Shown in pieces: positions 46,739-55,033 of a stretch of DNA of 64,000 nucleotides. The stretch lies in NCBI GenBank assembly GCA_020633435.1, contig JACKDP010000007.1, forward strand, positions 1 to 64,000, read 5' to 3'. Under the pieces are notes generated by a model. That model was not told the DNA's origin, made no database searches, and was given only the letters and a program-made list of their open reading frames with translations. Each line of letters opens with the position of its first letter. The first letter of the stretch is position 1. Both the position numbers and the translations under genes were made by a program. The DNA is from Myxococcales bacterium (lineage in GTDB: Bacteria; Myxococcota_A; Bradymonadia; UBA7976; UBA1532).

Positions 46739-47070
46739 GCCCGTGTTCGGATAGCGCCCGCAACCTTTTGATCTGATTGAAAAGTCTGTGAAGTTGAAAC
46801 CTCGACCTGCGATCATTGGATTTGCAGAAAAACAACCAAGCCGAGAGACCATGGGACAGCATACTTCGATTCGGACGCAGCGTTGAGCCCTCGTTCCGGC
46901 GTCCGACATCCGTCGCCAGGCGCGGCTGTGCGGAGCCGTGAAGCGCCACCGCACCATCGACTCCGTGGAGTTCCTGATGGCGACCCTGGTGCTGGTCTGT
47001 GGACGAGGCGGCCAGACCATCGCGTCGATGCGGCGCGGCTTCTCCCGGCTGTTCGGCGCCCATGTCGCTG
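46739..47070 (+). mobile_element. Truncated second copy of the IS4-family element
   Basis: About 330 bp matching the left end and first about 70 codons of the IS at 41487, same orientation. It keeps the left terminal sequence GCCCGTGTTCGGATAGCGCC. The coding part has a nonsense change (CAG CGT TGA where the intact copy has CAG CTT CGA) and stops a few bases before the right island repeat. It is a dead relic; with the intact copy it forms direct repeats around ietAS. Confidence 0.88.
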
Positions 47071-47074
47071 CGTA

Positions 47075-47104
47075 GGGTGGTTCAGCGCCTCCGGCTACTC
47101 GATC
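47075..47104 (-). repeat. Island terminal inverted repeat, right
   Basis: Ends in CTCCGGCTACTCGATC; inverted match of 40850-40879 with one mismatch (C/T). It abuts the stop codon of the amidohydrolase gene. Confidence 0.85.
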
Positions 47105-48034
47105 TCAACTTGACTGGGTGATCCCGAAGAACGCGCGGGCGGTGCCGCCGAGCACGGCCGCGCGGGCGGCCGGATCGGGCAGGCGCGCCGCCAGCCGCTC
47201 GAGCTCCCGGCTCCAGGCGTAGGGGATGTTGGGGAAGTCGCTGCCGTACATCAGGCGCTCGGGGCGGGCCAGGGCGTCATCCCAGGGCACGTCGCCGGGG
47301 AGCAGCTCGCCCACCACCATCGTCGTGTCGAGCCAGAGCGTGTCGTAGCGGTGCATCATCGAGACGTAGGCGGCGAACTCGTCGGCCCCCAGGTGGGGGA
47401 CGCAGAGGCGCAGCGTGGGGTAGCGCTGCAGCACGCGCTCGATGGCGTCGGCGGCGCACAGGGCGTGGGGGTCGCAAGCGTAGGCGGGGCTCTTGGGCTC
47501 GCGCCCGGCGTGGATGACGACGGGCTTGTCGTGGTCGGCGCAGGTGCGCCAGACGGCGTCCAGGTCGGGGGCGTCGGGCGCGAAGCACTGCACATGGCAG
47601 TGCAGCTTCACCCCGGCCAGGCCCAGCGCGAAGCCCTCCCGCAGGATGTCCGCGGCGTCGGGCTCCCCCGGCAGCACCGTCGCGAGGCCCGTCACTCTCG
47701 GGTTTTCTGCCGTGGTTTCAGCCATGTAGCGGTTGAGCGTGCGCGCCATGCCGGGCTTGTGGGCGTAGTGCAGCGCCACCAGGTGGTCCACGCCGCGGCT
47801 GAGCAGGAAGTCCACCACGCCCGCCGAGTAGAGCGGGTAGCGGATGGGCCAGGCGTGGGCGCGGAACCACCGCCAGAGCGCGTCGAAGACGCGATCGGGG
47901 AAGAGGTGCACATGGGCGTCCACCACCGGGGGCAGGTCGGCGGGGACGCCGGGCAGCTCGGCGTCGTCGATGCCGGCGAGGGGCGCGGCCAGCATCCCGG
48001 GGGTCGAGGTCGGCATGGCCGCATCATAGGCCAT
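47105..48034 (-). CDS. Amidohydrolase family (TIM-barrel) protein
   Basis: A 309-residue metal-dependent hydrolase of the amidohydrolase-2 type. Metal-site motifs: VVDAHVHLFPD near the N-terminus, VKLHCHVQ, VVIHAGRE, VPHLGADE and MYGSDFPNIPY. Members decarboxylate or hydrolyse ring or lactone substrates; the substrate is unknown. The start could be 48034 or 48016; ribosome sites are weak at both. It is divergent from the protease gene at 48084. Its stop codon directly touches the mobile island. Confidence 0.87.
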   Translation of the reverse strand: MAYDAAMPTSTPGMLAAPLAGIDDAELPGVPADLPPVVDAHVHLFPDRVFDALWRWFRAHAWPIRYPLYSAGVVDFLLSRGVDHLVALHYAHKPGMARTLNRYMAETTAENPRVTGLATVLPGEPDAADILREGFALGLAGVKLHCHVQCFAPDAPDLDAVWRTCADHDKPVVIHAGREPKSPAYACDPHALCAADAIERVLQRYPTLRLCVPHLGADEFAAYVSMMHRYDTLWLDTTMVVGELLPGDVPWDDALARPERLMYGSDFPNIPYAWSRELERLAARLPDPAARAAVLGGTARAFFGITQSS

Positions 48035-48083
48035 TCGCGCGCCCGGCTGGACTTCGACCTGCCGGTCGCCAAGACTGTCCCGC

Positions 48084-49283
48084 GTGCGCGCCGCCCTGCT
48101 CATCGCCATCGCCCTGCTCACGGCCTGCGCCGACGCGCCGGCCCCCCTGGCGACCACCCGCCAGGCCATCGTCAACGGCACCCGCTCGCCCGGTGTGGTG
48201 CCCATGACGCCCGAGCAGCAGCTCTCCATCGGCTGGCTCTACGGCCAGTCGGCGCCCGCGAGCCCGTTCTGCACCGGCACCCTCTTCTCGCCGCGCCATG
48301 TGGTGACGGCCTCGCACTGCACGGGGGAGCGCAGCCCGGCCAGCACCGGCTTCGGGCTGGGCGCCGATCCGCAGAACCCCGTGGCTTTGCTGGCGATCTC
48401 GGCCTTCTACACCCACCCGGACCTCGATCTGGCCGTGCTGGAGCTGGCCGCGGACGTCGAGGGGGCCGTGCCCATCGCGGGCAACGGCGAGAGCCTCGAC
48501 AGCGACTTCGGGCGGGGCCTCGTGGGCACGCCGGTGGAGGCGGCGGGCTACGGCGAGACGCTGGATCCCGAGCGGGCGGGCCTGTGGTTCGTGCAGCTCC
48601 CCCTCGTCGACGTGACGGCCGAGTACGTGGTGGTCGACGGCCAGGGCGAGCGCGGCATCTGCCGCGGCGACTCGGGCGGGCCGGTGCTGGCCGTCTCGCG
48701 CCTGGGCGCGCCCATCATCCTGGGGGTGGAGCACGGCGGCGACGCGAGCTGCGTGGGCCGCGACAACCTGACGCGGCTCGACGTGGCGGGCACCTGGCTG
48801 CGGCAGGTCATCAGCGGCGTCATCCGGCCCGACGGCGCCCCCGTCGGCTGCGGCGACCTGGACTTCAACGGCCGCTGCGTCGACGACACCGTGTTCTGGT
48901 GCAACGAGGACATGGTGCCCGTCAGCCGGAGCTGCCCGGCCGAGGGGCTGCGCTGCGCCTGGGCCGGCACGGCCCTCGGCTTCTACTGCACCACCGTGGA
49001 GCAGACGTGCGAGGAGGTGGCCAACGGCGTCTGCCTGGACGACCGCGTGCGCCGCTTCTGCCTGGACGGGGTGGTGACGGACGACGACTGCTTCCGGGCG
49101 GGGCTGCGCTGCGTGGCGGGCGAGACGACGGCGGACTGCGTGGACGAGGCCGGCGCGCCGGTGCGGCCCAAGACGAAGTTCAACTCGGGCTGCTGCCGCG
49201 TCGCCGGGGGCGAGAGCCCGCCGGTCTGGCTGGTGGCGCTGGTGGGGCTGGTGGGGTGGCGGCGGCGCCGCCGGATCGGCTGA
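48084..49283 (+). CDS. Trypsin-like serine protease with lipobox and MYXO-CTERM tail
   Basis: A 399-residue exported S1 protease. The signal MRAALLIAIALLTACADAP ends in a lipobox (LTAC). The domain (about 28-245) carries His in VVTASHCTG, Asp in DLDLAVLEL and Ser in CRGDSGGPVL, so it should be active. A Cys-rich segment (250-365) follows, then the tail FNSGCCRVAGGESPP, a hydrophobic helix and WRRRRR, a MYXO-CTERM signal. Having both a lipid anchor and a C-terminal sorting tail is unusual. The GTG start lacks a Shine-Dalgarno. Confidence 0.85.
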   Translation: MRAALLIAIALLTACADAPAPLATTRQAIVNGTRSPGVVPMTPEQQLSIGWLYGQSAPASPFCTGTLFSPRHVVTASHCTGERSPASTGFGLGADPQNPVALLAISAFYTHPDLDLAVLELAADVEGAVPIAGNGESLDSDFGRGLVGTPVEAAGYGETLDPERAGLWFVQLPLVDVTAEYVVVDGQGERGICRGDSGGPVLAVSRLGAPIILGVEHGGDASCVGRDNLTRLDVAGTWLRQVISGVIRPDGAPVGCGDLDFNGRCVDDTVFWCNEDMVPVSRSCPAEGLRCAWAGTALGFYCTTVEQTCEEVANGVCLDDRVRRFCLDGVVTDDDCFRAGLRCVAGETTADCVDEAGAPVRPKTKFNSGCCRVAGGESPPVWLVALVGLVGWRRRRRIG

Positions 49284-49290
49284 CCGGGCC

Positions 49291-51138
49291 TCAGGGCGCC
49301 CCGGCGTCGGCAGGCCCGGCGTCAGCGGGCGCGCCGGCGTCGGCCTCGACGCCCGCGTCCGGGGCGGGCGGCTCGTCGCCGCAGCGCACCAGGTCGTCGG
49401 GCACCTCGTCGAACCCGGCGTGCACCGTCACATCGAAGGCCAGCAGGTTCACCGGGTCGTTGCCGGGGTTGATGAAGAGCGTGTACAGGCGGCCGCCGTC
49501 GGCGGGCAGGCAGCTCGCGTCCAGCGTCAGGTGCTGCGTCGCCCCCGTCAGCTCGGCGGTGAAGCGCTCGTCGGCCACGTAGGCGGCCTCGCGGCCGGGC
49601 TGCACCTCGATGGTCTCGCCCCGGCGGATGAGCAGGTCGAGGGCCTGGGGGGCCCCGCCGGCGCCCGGGATGAAGCCGGCGCTGCCGGCCTGGGGCTGCC
49701 AGGAGAGCGTCACGCCCAGGGTGCCGGCGGGCACGTCGACGTGCTGCTGCTTGTAGGCCGGCACGCCGCGGCCGAAGCCGGGGATGCCCACGGTGTTGCG
49801 GCCCTCGACGCGGTGGGGCAGGCCGTCGCGGCTGCCCTCGACGCGGAAGCGCGCCCAGGGGATGGAGCGCTCGCAGTCGATGAAGCCGAAATTACCAAAG
49901 ATCTCGAGCACCTGGCCGTGGATCTCGGCGCCCTCCTCCTCGGCCTCGGCCAGGATGAGCTCGGCGGCGATCTGGTGCGTGGTGCCCTCGGTGAACTGCT
50001 CCAGGGCCCGGAAGACGATGCGATCGGTGATCTCGGCGCCGATGGCCTGGCGGACGGCCCAGAGCGTCGAGCCGATGATGCGGCCGTCGGCGTGCACCTC
50101 GTCGAAGAGGTCGTCGGGGCAGCGCCGGGCGTCGGTCATGTCGCGGACCTGGTCGGGGGCCAGCTCGCCGATGCCGAAGACGCCGATGGCCGGGCCATCG
50201 GCCAGGGTGCCGGCGAAGTAGTCGGCGAGGCCCTCGTTCATGGCGCGCGAGGAGCCATCCAGCCCGTAGCGGTCGACGGCGGCCGGCACCTGAAGGCGGC
50301 TCGTGCCCACCACGGCGTGGGTGTACTCGTGGTAGATGACCCGCGCGTCGTACGCGAAGTCGTGGCCCGCCTGCCCGAAGATGATGGAGTCGCTGTCCCG
50401 GCCGGGCAGGCCGAAGGAGGCGGCGAGCTCGTTCCAGCTCTCCTTGGGGAAGAAGGCCGCGTTGGGGAAGGCGTACCAGCCATCCGGCCCGGGCATGAAG
50501 CCGGGCAGGGGCAGGGGCGGGTTGATCTTGAACTGCAGGTTGACGATGGCCGGGAGCGGGAAGTCCAGGTCGTCGAAGCCGTGCGTCCCCTTGAAGTAGT
50601 CATGCACGTGGTTCACGTGGTGGTACATCATGACTTCGGCGAAGGGGTCGTTGGGGTCGCTGCCGTCCTCGGGGGGCCGCACGCTCAGGTAGTTGCCGTC
50701 GGCGTCGGGCCGGACGGTCTGCACCTCGTGGCAGAGCGAGACCTCGATGGTGAACCCGCCCAGATCGGGCATGGCGGTGAGGCCGCCCTCCTCGTTCAGG
50801 CAGTTGAAGACCTGCACCGACGGGCTGGTGAGCCGCCCCTCGGGATCGGTCACGCGATCGAGCGCCACCTGCGTCAGCTCGCCCTCGTCCGTGGTGGGGT
50901 CGTTGGCGTAGACCCAGGCCAGGGGGGCGTCGAGGATGGGCGGCGGGACGTGGGCGTCCACGGCGGCGTCGGCCACCACGCCCTCGTCGGGGGGGACGCC
51001 CTCGTCGGGGCCCACGTCGGCCCGGGGGCCCTCGTCCTGGACCTGGACGTCGGGGCTGGGATCCTGGCGGACCGGGTCGTCGTCGCAGGCGGCGAGCAGG
51101 GCCAGGGCGGCGGGCAGCAGCAGGCGCATCGGCTTCAC
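49291..51138 (-). CDS. M36/M4-like metalloprotease lipoprotein lacking its propeptide
   Basis: A 615-residue lipoprotein (MRLLLPAALALLAACDDD, lipobox LAAC). After an acidic Asp/Pro/Val-rich linker the catalytic domain carries VIYHEYTHAVVGTS (HEYTH zinc motif) and, further on, MNEGLADYFAGT (third ligand Glu), as in fungalysin/thermolysin gluzincins. A beta-rich C-terminus and an Ala/Asp/Pro tail (ADAGAPADAGPADAGAP) follow. No FTP/PepSY propeptide precedes the catalytic domain; that module is encoded by the upstream gene, whose stop overlaps the GTG by 4 nt. An alternative start is ATG 51129. Confidence 0.85.
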   Translation of the reverse strand: MKPMRLLLPAALALLAACDDDPVRQDPSPDVQVQDEGPRADVGPDEGVPPDEGVVADAAVDAHVPPPILDAPLAWVYANDPTTDEGELTQVALDRVTDPEGRLTSPSVQVFNCLNEEGGLTAMPDLGGFTIEVSLCHEVQTVRPDADGNYLSVRPPEDGSDPNDPFAEVMMYHHVNHVHDYFKGTHGFDDLDFPLPAIVNLQFKINPPLPLPGFMPGPDGWYAFPNAAFFPKESWNELAASFGLPGRDSDSIIFGQAGHDFAYDARVIYHEYTHAVVGTSRLQVPAAVDRYGLDGSSRAMNEGLADYFAGTLADGPAIGVFGIGELAPDQVRDMTDARRCPDDLFDEVHADGRIIGSTLWAVRQAIGAEITDRIVFRALEQFTEGTTHQIAAELILAEAEEEGAEIHGQVLEIFGNFGFIDCERSIPWARFRVEGSRDGLPHRVEGRNTVGIPGFGRGVPAYKQQHVDVPAGTLGVTLSWQPQAGSAGFIPGAGGAPQALDLLIRRGETIEVQPGREAAYVADERFTAELTGATQHLTLDASCLPADGGRLYTLFINPGNDPVNLLAFDVTVHAGFDEVPDDLVRCGDEPPAPDAGVEADAGAPADAGPADAGAP

Positions 51139-51779
51139 CGCAGCACCGTGTCGCGCAGGCCGAAGACCTGGCCGTCATGCCCATCCACGCGGACCTCGAC
51201 CACCTGGGCCGGGCCGCGGGCCACCAGGACGAGGAAGCCCTCGACCCCGTGGCCGCCCTCGGCGAAGACCACCTTGCGGGGCTGGCTGACGACGGCGCCG
51301 GGGGCGTCGACGCCGAGCACGCGGGCCGACGCGAGGCGGCGGGCGTCCTGGGCGGTGATGGTGGCGGGCCGCACGTCGACGAGGGGGCTCGCGTCGTTGA
51401 GGACGCGGGTCACGCGGCCGGCGTCGTCGAGGGTGACGGTGACGCTGTGATCGGCGACGCGCAGGGCCCCGTGGACCTGGGCGAAGCGGACGACGCTGCG
51501 CTCGCCGGCGGCGTCGACGTCCTCGAGCTGCAGCGAGACGCGGCCGAGCAGGTCGATGCGCGCCTCGATGAAGGCGGCGGCGCGCTCGGCGGCGGACTGG
51601 CCGGGGGCGCTGGCCCGCAGGCCGGTGATGAGCATGGGCTGCCCGCCGCGCCAGACGGCCCGCACGCCGGGCTGCTCGCGCTGCAGCGCGTCGAAGGCGG
51701 CCTGCGTCCGGGCCTGGATGGGGGCCGCGGCGGCGGGGGCCGCGACGAAGCCTGCGATGAGCGCCGCTCTCGCCAGCAT
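51135..51779 (-). CDS. Stand-alone FTP/PepSY-like propeptide protein
   Basis: A 214-residue exported protein: Sec signal (MLARAALIAGFVAAPAAAAP), then a domain resembling the fungalysin/thermolysin propeptide (VVRFAQVHGALRVADHSVTV, LDDAGRVTRVLND) and a PepSY-like C-terminal half. GGAGG lies 6 nt before the ATG. It overlaps the metalloprotease gene by 4 nt. Normally this module is the N-terminal pro-region, acting as chaperone and inhibitor of the same protease. Here it is probably supplied in trans. Confidence 0.7.
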   Translation of the reverse strand: MLARAALIAGFVAAPAAAAPIQARTQAAFDALQREQPGVRAVWRGGQPMLITGLRASAPGQSAAERAAAFIEARIDLLGRVSLQLEDVDAAGERSVVRFAQVHGALRVADHSVTVTLDDAGRVTRVLNDASPLVDVRPATITAQDARRLASARVLGVDAPGAVVSQPRKVVFAEGGHGVEGFLVLVARGPAQVVEVRVDGHDGQVFGLRDTVLR

Positions 51780-51958
51780 GGTGGTCCTCCGGGGGATCAG
51801 ATGGAGCCGCGGGCGGCCCGCTGGATGCGGCACCCTAGCGAATCCGCGCCGCCGCGAGCCGGTGAAAAATACTGCCCGGGGCCGTAACCCCCATACCTCA
51901 CACGGGATTTCCATCGGTCGGGCTTGCGGCGGCCGGACAGCCGTGGGATGCCGGGGCC

Positions 51959-54900
51959 ATGAAGACCGCCCCCGTCTATCTGCTGTATGTGATCACCGGG
52001 GCCTTCGGGCTCATCTACGAGGTGGTCTGGTCGCGCTACCTGGGCCTGCTCATGGGCAACACCGCCCAGGCCCACGCGGTGGTGCTGGCGACGTTCATGG
52101 GCGGGCTCGCCCTCGGCGCGTCGCTCTTCGGTCGCCTGGCCGACCGGGTGCCCCACGGGCTGCGGCTGTACGGCTGGATCGAGGTGGGCGTCGGCCTGCA
52201 CGCGGTGTTCTTCCCCGAGATCTTCAGCGCCTTCACCGAGCTGCTCGGCCCCCTCGCCCGGGCGGCCGGCCCCGGCACCGCGGCCATGTCGGGCTTCAAG
52301 CTGCTGCTGGCGGCCCTGGCCGTCCTGCCCCCCGCGGTGCTGATGGGCGGCACCCTGCCCGTGCTCACGCGCCACCTCACCGCCACCGCCGGCGGCCTGC
52401 GGCAGGGCGTCGGGCGGCTCTACGCGCTGAACTCGGCGGGGGCCGTGCTCGGCGGCCTGCTCGCGGGCTTCGTGCTGCTGGAGGCCCTGGGCCTGCCGGC
52501 CACCATCGCCGGGACGGGGCTCGTGAACACGGCGCTGGGCCTGCTGGCCGTGGGCCTCTCCATCCGCCTCAAGCCGGCCACCGCCGCGGCCACCGACGGG
52601 GCCCAGGCCGAGGACGCCGTGGAGCACGACGCGGCCGCCCGGCGCACCGCCCTCTGGCTGGCCGCCTTCTCGGGCTTCGCGACGATGGCGCTGGAGGTGG
52701 CGTGGATCCGCTGGTTCGGGCTGATGCTCGGCAGCTCGACGCACGCCTTCACCCTCATGCTGGCCGCCTTCATCTCGGGCATCGCGCTGGGCTCCTTCTG
52801 GCTCTCCCGCGCCCGGGCTGGCCGCCTGCCGCTGCTCCCCCTGCTGGGGGGCGCCCTGGCCGTGACGGCCGCCGCCCTGGCCGTCATCCAGCAGCTCTAC
52901 GACCGGATGCCCTACCTCGTGGCGCACCTCGGCCGGGCGTTCGCCGCCACCCCCGACGCCTGGCCGTGGTTCCAGGCCGCCGTCTATGGCGTCTGCTTCC
53001 TGGTGATGTGCCTGCCCACCGCGGTGGCCGGCCTCGTCTTCCCCGCCACCGTGCGCCTGGCCACGGAGCGCGGCCGGCTGGGCGGCCGCCTGGGCCGCGT
53101 CTACGCCGTCAACACCGTCGGCACCATGGCGGGCTCGCTGCTCACCGGCCTCGTGTTCTTCCAGTGGTTCGGCCTGGAGGGCGTGCTGCGCGGCGTCCTG
53201 GTGGCCTACGCCCTCGCCGCCATCGCCGTCGCCCTCCGGCACATGCAGGGCACCGCCCGCCGGCGGGTCATCGGCCTGGCGGTCGTCGTCCTCGGCGCCC
53301 ACCTCGCGCTCTACCGCACGGCGGATCCGCGCCTGCTCAACCAGGGCCTCTACCGCCGCAACGTCGACCTGGGCGCCGACTTCAGCGCCTTCCGCGCGCG
53401 GGTCGAGAGCCACCCCCTGCTCTTCGCGGCCGAGGGGCCCCACGCCGTCGTGACGGTGCGCGAGTCGGGCCCCTCCCCGGTGATGGACGCCCCGCTGCGG
53501 GTGATGACCGTGAACGGCAAGCCCGACGCCAGCACCGGCCTCGACATGCTGCCCCAGGTCTTCATGGGCCACCTGCCGCTGCTGCTGCACCCCGATCCGA
53601 AGCGCGTCTTCCTGGTCGGGCTGGGCTCGGGCATCACGGCGGGGGCCATCGCCACGCATGACGTCGATCTGGAAGTGGCTGAAATCAGTGAAGAAGTCGT
53701 GCAGGCACAGCGGTTCTTCCAGCCCTACAACAACGCGCCGCTGGAGAACCCCCGGGTGCGCCTGGTGGTCGAGGACGCCCGCACGGTGCTCCGCCACGGC
53801 GAGGGCCAGTTCGACGTCGTGATCTCGGAGCCCACGAACCCGTGGCAGTCCGGCGTCGCGGGCCTCTTCACCGTGGAGTTCTTCGACGAGGTGAAGGCCC
53901 GCCTGGCCCCCGGGGGCATCTTCGCCCAGTGGATGCACGGCTATGAGGCCGACGACGCCACCCTGGGCATGGTGATCATGTCGCTGCAGGACCGCTTCGC
54001 GTGGGTGACGGTCTTCGAGATGGGCGACGACGACTACCTCTTCGTGGCCACCGGCGAGCCCATCCACCTGGACGCCGACCGGTTCGCGGCGCGCATGGCG
54101 CGGCCGACGGTGCAGGCCGACCTGGCCCGGGTGGGGGTGACGCACCCCTTCGCGCTGCTGGCGCTGCAGGTGAAGGCCCCCGAGCGCCTGCGCCTGGAGG
54201 CCCAGGGCGAGATCAACGCCGACCAGCGCCCCCTGCTGGAGCTGCGCGCGCCGCGGGCGTTCTTCGTGGGCGGCCGCAGCGAGCTCTTCGAGCGCATCGA
54301 CGATCACCACCACCTGGGCGGCAGCCTGCTGGCGGACCAGTGGCGGGCCCAGCGGCCCCTCGACGCCGACGCCGTGGCCGGCCTCTACCGCGTCACGGCC
54401 CCGTTCGCCCTGAGCCGGTCGCGCCGGGCGGCCCTGCTGCGGCTGCTGCGGCGCTTCTTCCCGGCCGGCGATCCCCGCATCGTGCACCTGGAGCACCAGA
54501 CGCTGGTCTTCAACCCCGAAGACAGCGACGCCCACCTGCCCCTGCGGGAGCTGCCGGCCGAGGCCGCGGCGCGCGAGCCCCTGCGGCTGGCCTTCGAGCG
54601 GGCCATCCTCGACTTCGAGGGGCGCTTCCACCGCTGGGCGCCGCCGCCCGTCGAGCCCCTGGAGCGGCTGGTGGCCCGCCTCGAGATCGCCGCCGCGGGG
54701 GACGCCGGCTGGGAGGCGCGGGCCCTGCGCTACCGGCTGCGCCTGCTGGAGAGCGTCTGCGCCCGGGGCATGCCGGCCTGCGCGACGCAGAGCGCCTGGT
54801 TCGAGGCCCGCCAGCCCGCGGAGGCGCCGTGGGGGCACCTGTGGGCCATGGCGCGCACCGAGGACGCCCTGGTGCGCCACGACTTCCCCGCGGCGGCGCA

Positions 54901-54991
54901 GTGGCTCGGCCGCGTCGCGCCCTCGGAGCGGCAGGCCGAGCTGGCCCGCCGCCTGGCCGCCGTCCAGGCAGCGATGGAACCGACGCCCTGA
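51959..54991 (+). CDS. Fused MFS-like membrane domain and spermidine synthase
   Basis: A 1010-residue protein. The N-terminal about 470 residues form 12-14 hydrophobic segments; the C-terminal half is a spermidine synthase-like Rossmann domain (VFLVGLGSGITAGAIATHD around 555-575, VVISEPTNPWQSGVAGLFT around 620-640). This fused architecture is widespread in bacteria and annotated as spermidine synthase-like, but the reaction is rarely shown. A further about 200 helical residues follow. The start ATG 51959 opens directly with the first helix. The promoter may lie in the 179-nt divergent spacer. Confidence 0.87.
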   Translation: MKTAPVYLLYVITGAFGLIYEVVWSRYLGLLMGNTAQAHAVVLATFMGGLALGASLFGRLADRVPHGLRLYGWIEVGVGLHAVFFPEIFSAFTELLGPLARAAGPGTAAMSGFKLLLAALAVLPPAVLMGGTLPVLTRHLTATAGGLRQGVGRLYALNSAGAVLGGLLAGFVLLEALGLPATIAGTGLVNTALGLLAVGLSIRLKPATAAATDGAQAEDAVEHDAAARRTALWLAAFSGFATMALEVAWIRWFGLMLGSSTHAFTLMLAAFISGIALGSFWLSRARAGRLPLLPLLGGALAVTAAALAVIQQLYDRMPYLVAHLGRAFAATPDAWPWFQAAVYGVCFLVMCLPTAVAGLVFPATVRLATERGRLGGRLGRVYAVNTVGTMAGSLLTGLVFFQWFGLEGVLRGVLVAYALAAIAVALRHMQGTARRRVIGLAVVVLGAHLALYRTADPRLLNQGLYRRNVDLGADFSAFRARVESHPLLFAAEGPHAVVTVRESGPSPVMDAPLRVMTVNGKPDASTGLDMLPQVFMGHLPLLLHPDPKRVFLVGLGSGITAGAIATHDVDLEVAEISEEVVQAQRFFQPYNNAPLENPRVRLVVEDARTVLRHGEGQFDVVISEPTNPWQSGVAGLFTVEFFDEVKARLAPGGIFAQWMHGYEADDATLGMVIMSLQDRFAWVTVFEMGDDDYLFVATGEPIHLDADRFAARMARPTVQADLARVGVTHPFALLALQVKAPERLRLEAQGEINADQRPLLELRAPRAFFVGGRSELFERIDDHHHLGGSLLADQWRAQRPLDADAVAGLYRVTAPFALSRSRRAALLRLLRRFFPAGDPRIVHLEHQTLVFNPEDSDAHLPLRELPAEAAAREPLRLAFERAILDFEGRFHRWAPPPVEPLERLVARLEIAAAGDAGWEARALRYRLRLLESVCARGMPACATQSAWFEARQPAEAPWGHLWAMARTEDALVRHDFPAAAQWLGRVAPSERQAELARRLAAVQAAMEPTP

Positions 54992-54993
54992 CC

Positions 54994-55002
54994 TGCTATC
55001 CT
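54994..55002 (+). promoter_or_regulatory. Extended -10-like TGCTATCCT
   Basis: It lies 31 nt before the GTG of serA, just after the previous stop. Same TGCTAnnnT form as at 29806 and 40155. Confidence 0.4.
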
Positions 55003-55033
55003 CCCGCCGCCCCCTGACCCCCCAAGAGGACCC

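Larger units (their letters stand above)
40850..47104. mobile_element. Composite mobile island carrying ietAS
   Basis: Bounded by the 30-bp inverted repeats. Contents in order: two small minus-strand genes, a complete IS4-family element, ietS, ietA and a truncated second copy of the IS in the same orientation. The outside flanks are the stop codons of two convergent, unrelated genes. G+C is lower (low 60s%) than outside. No transposase matching the outer repeats is seen, so mobility would have to be supplied in trans. Confidence 0.7.
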
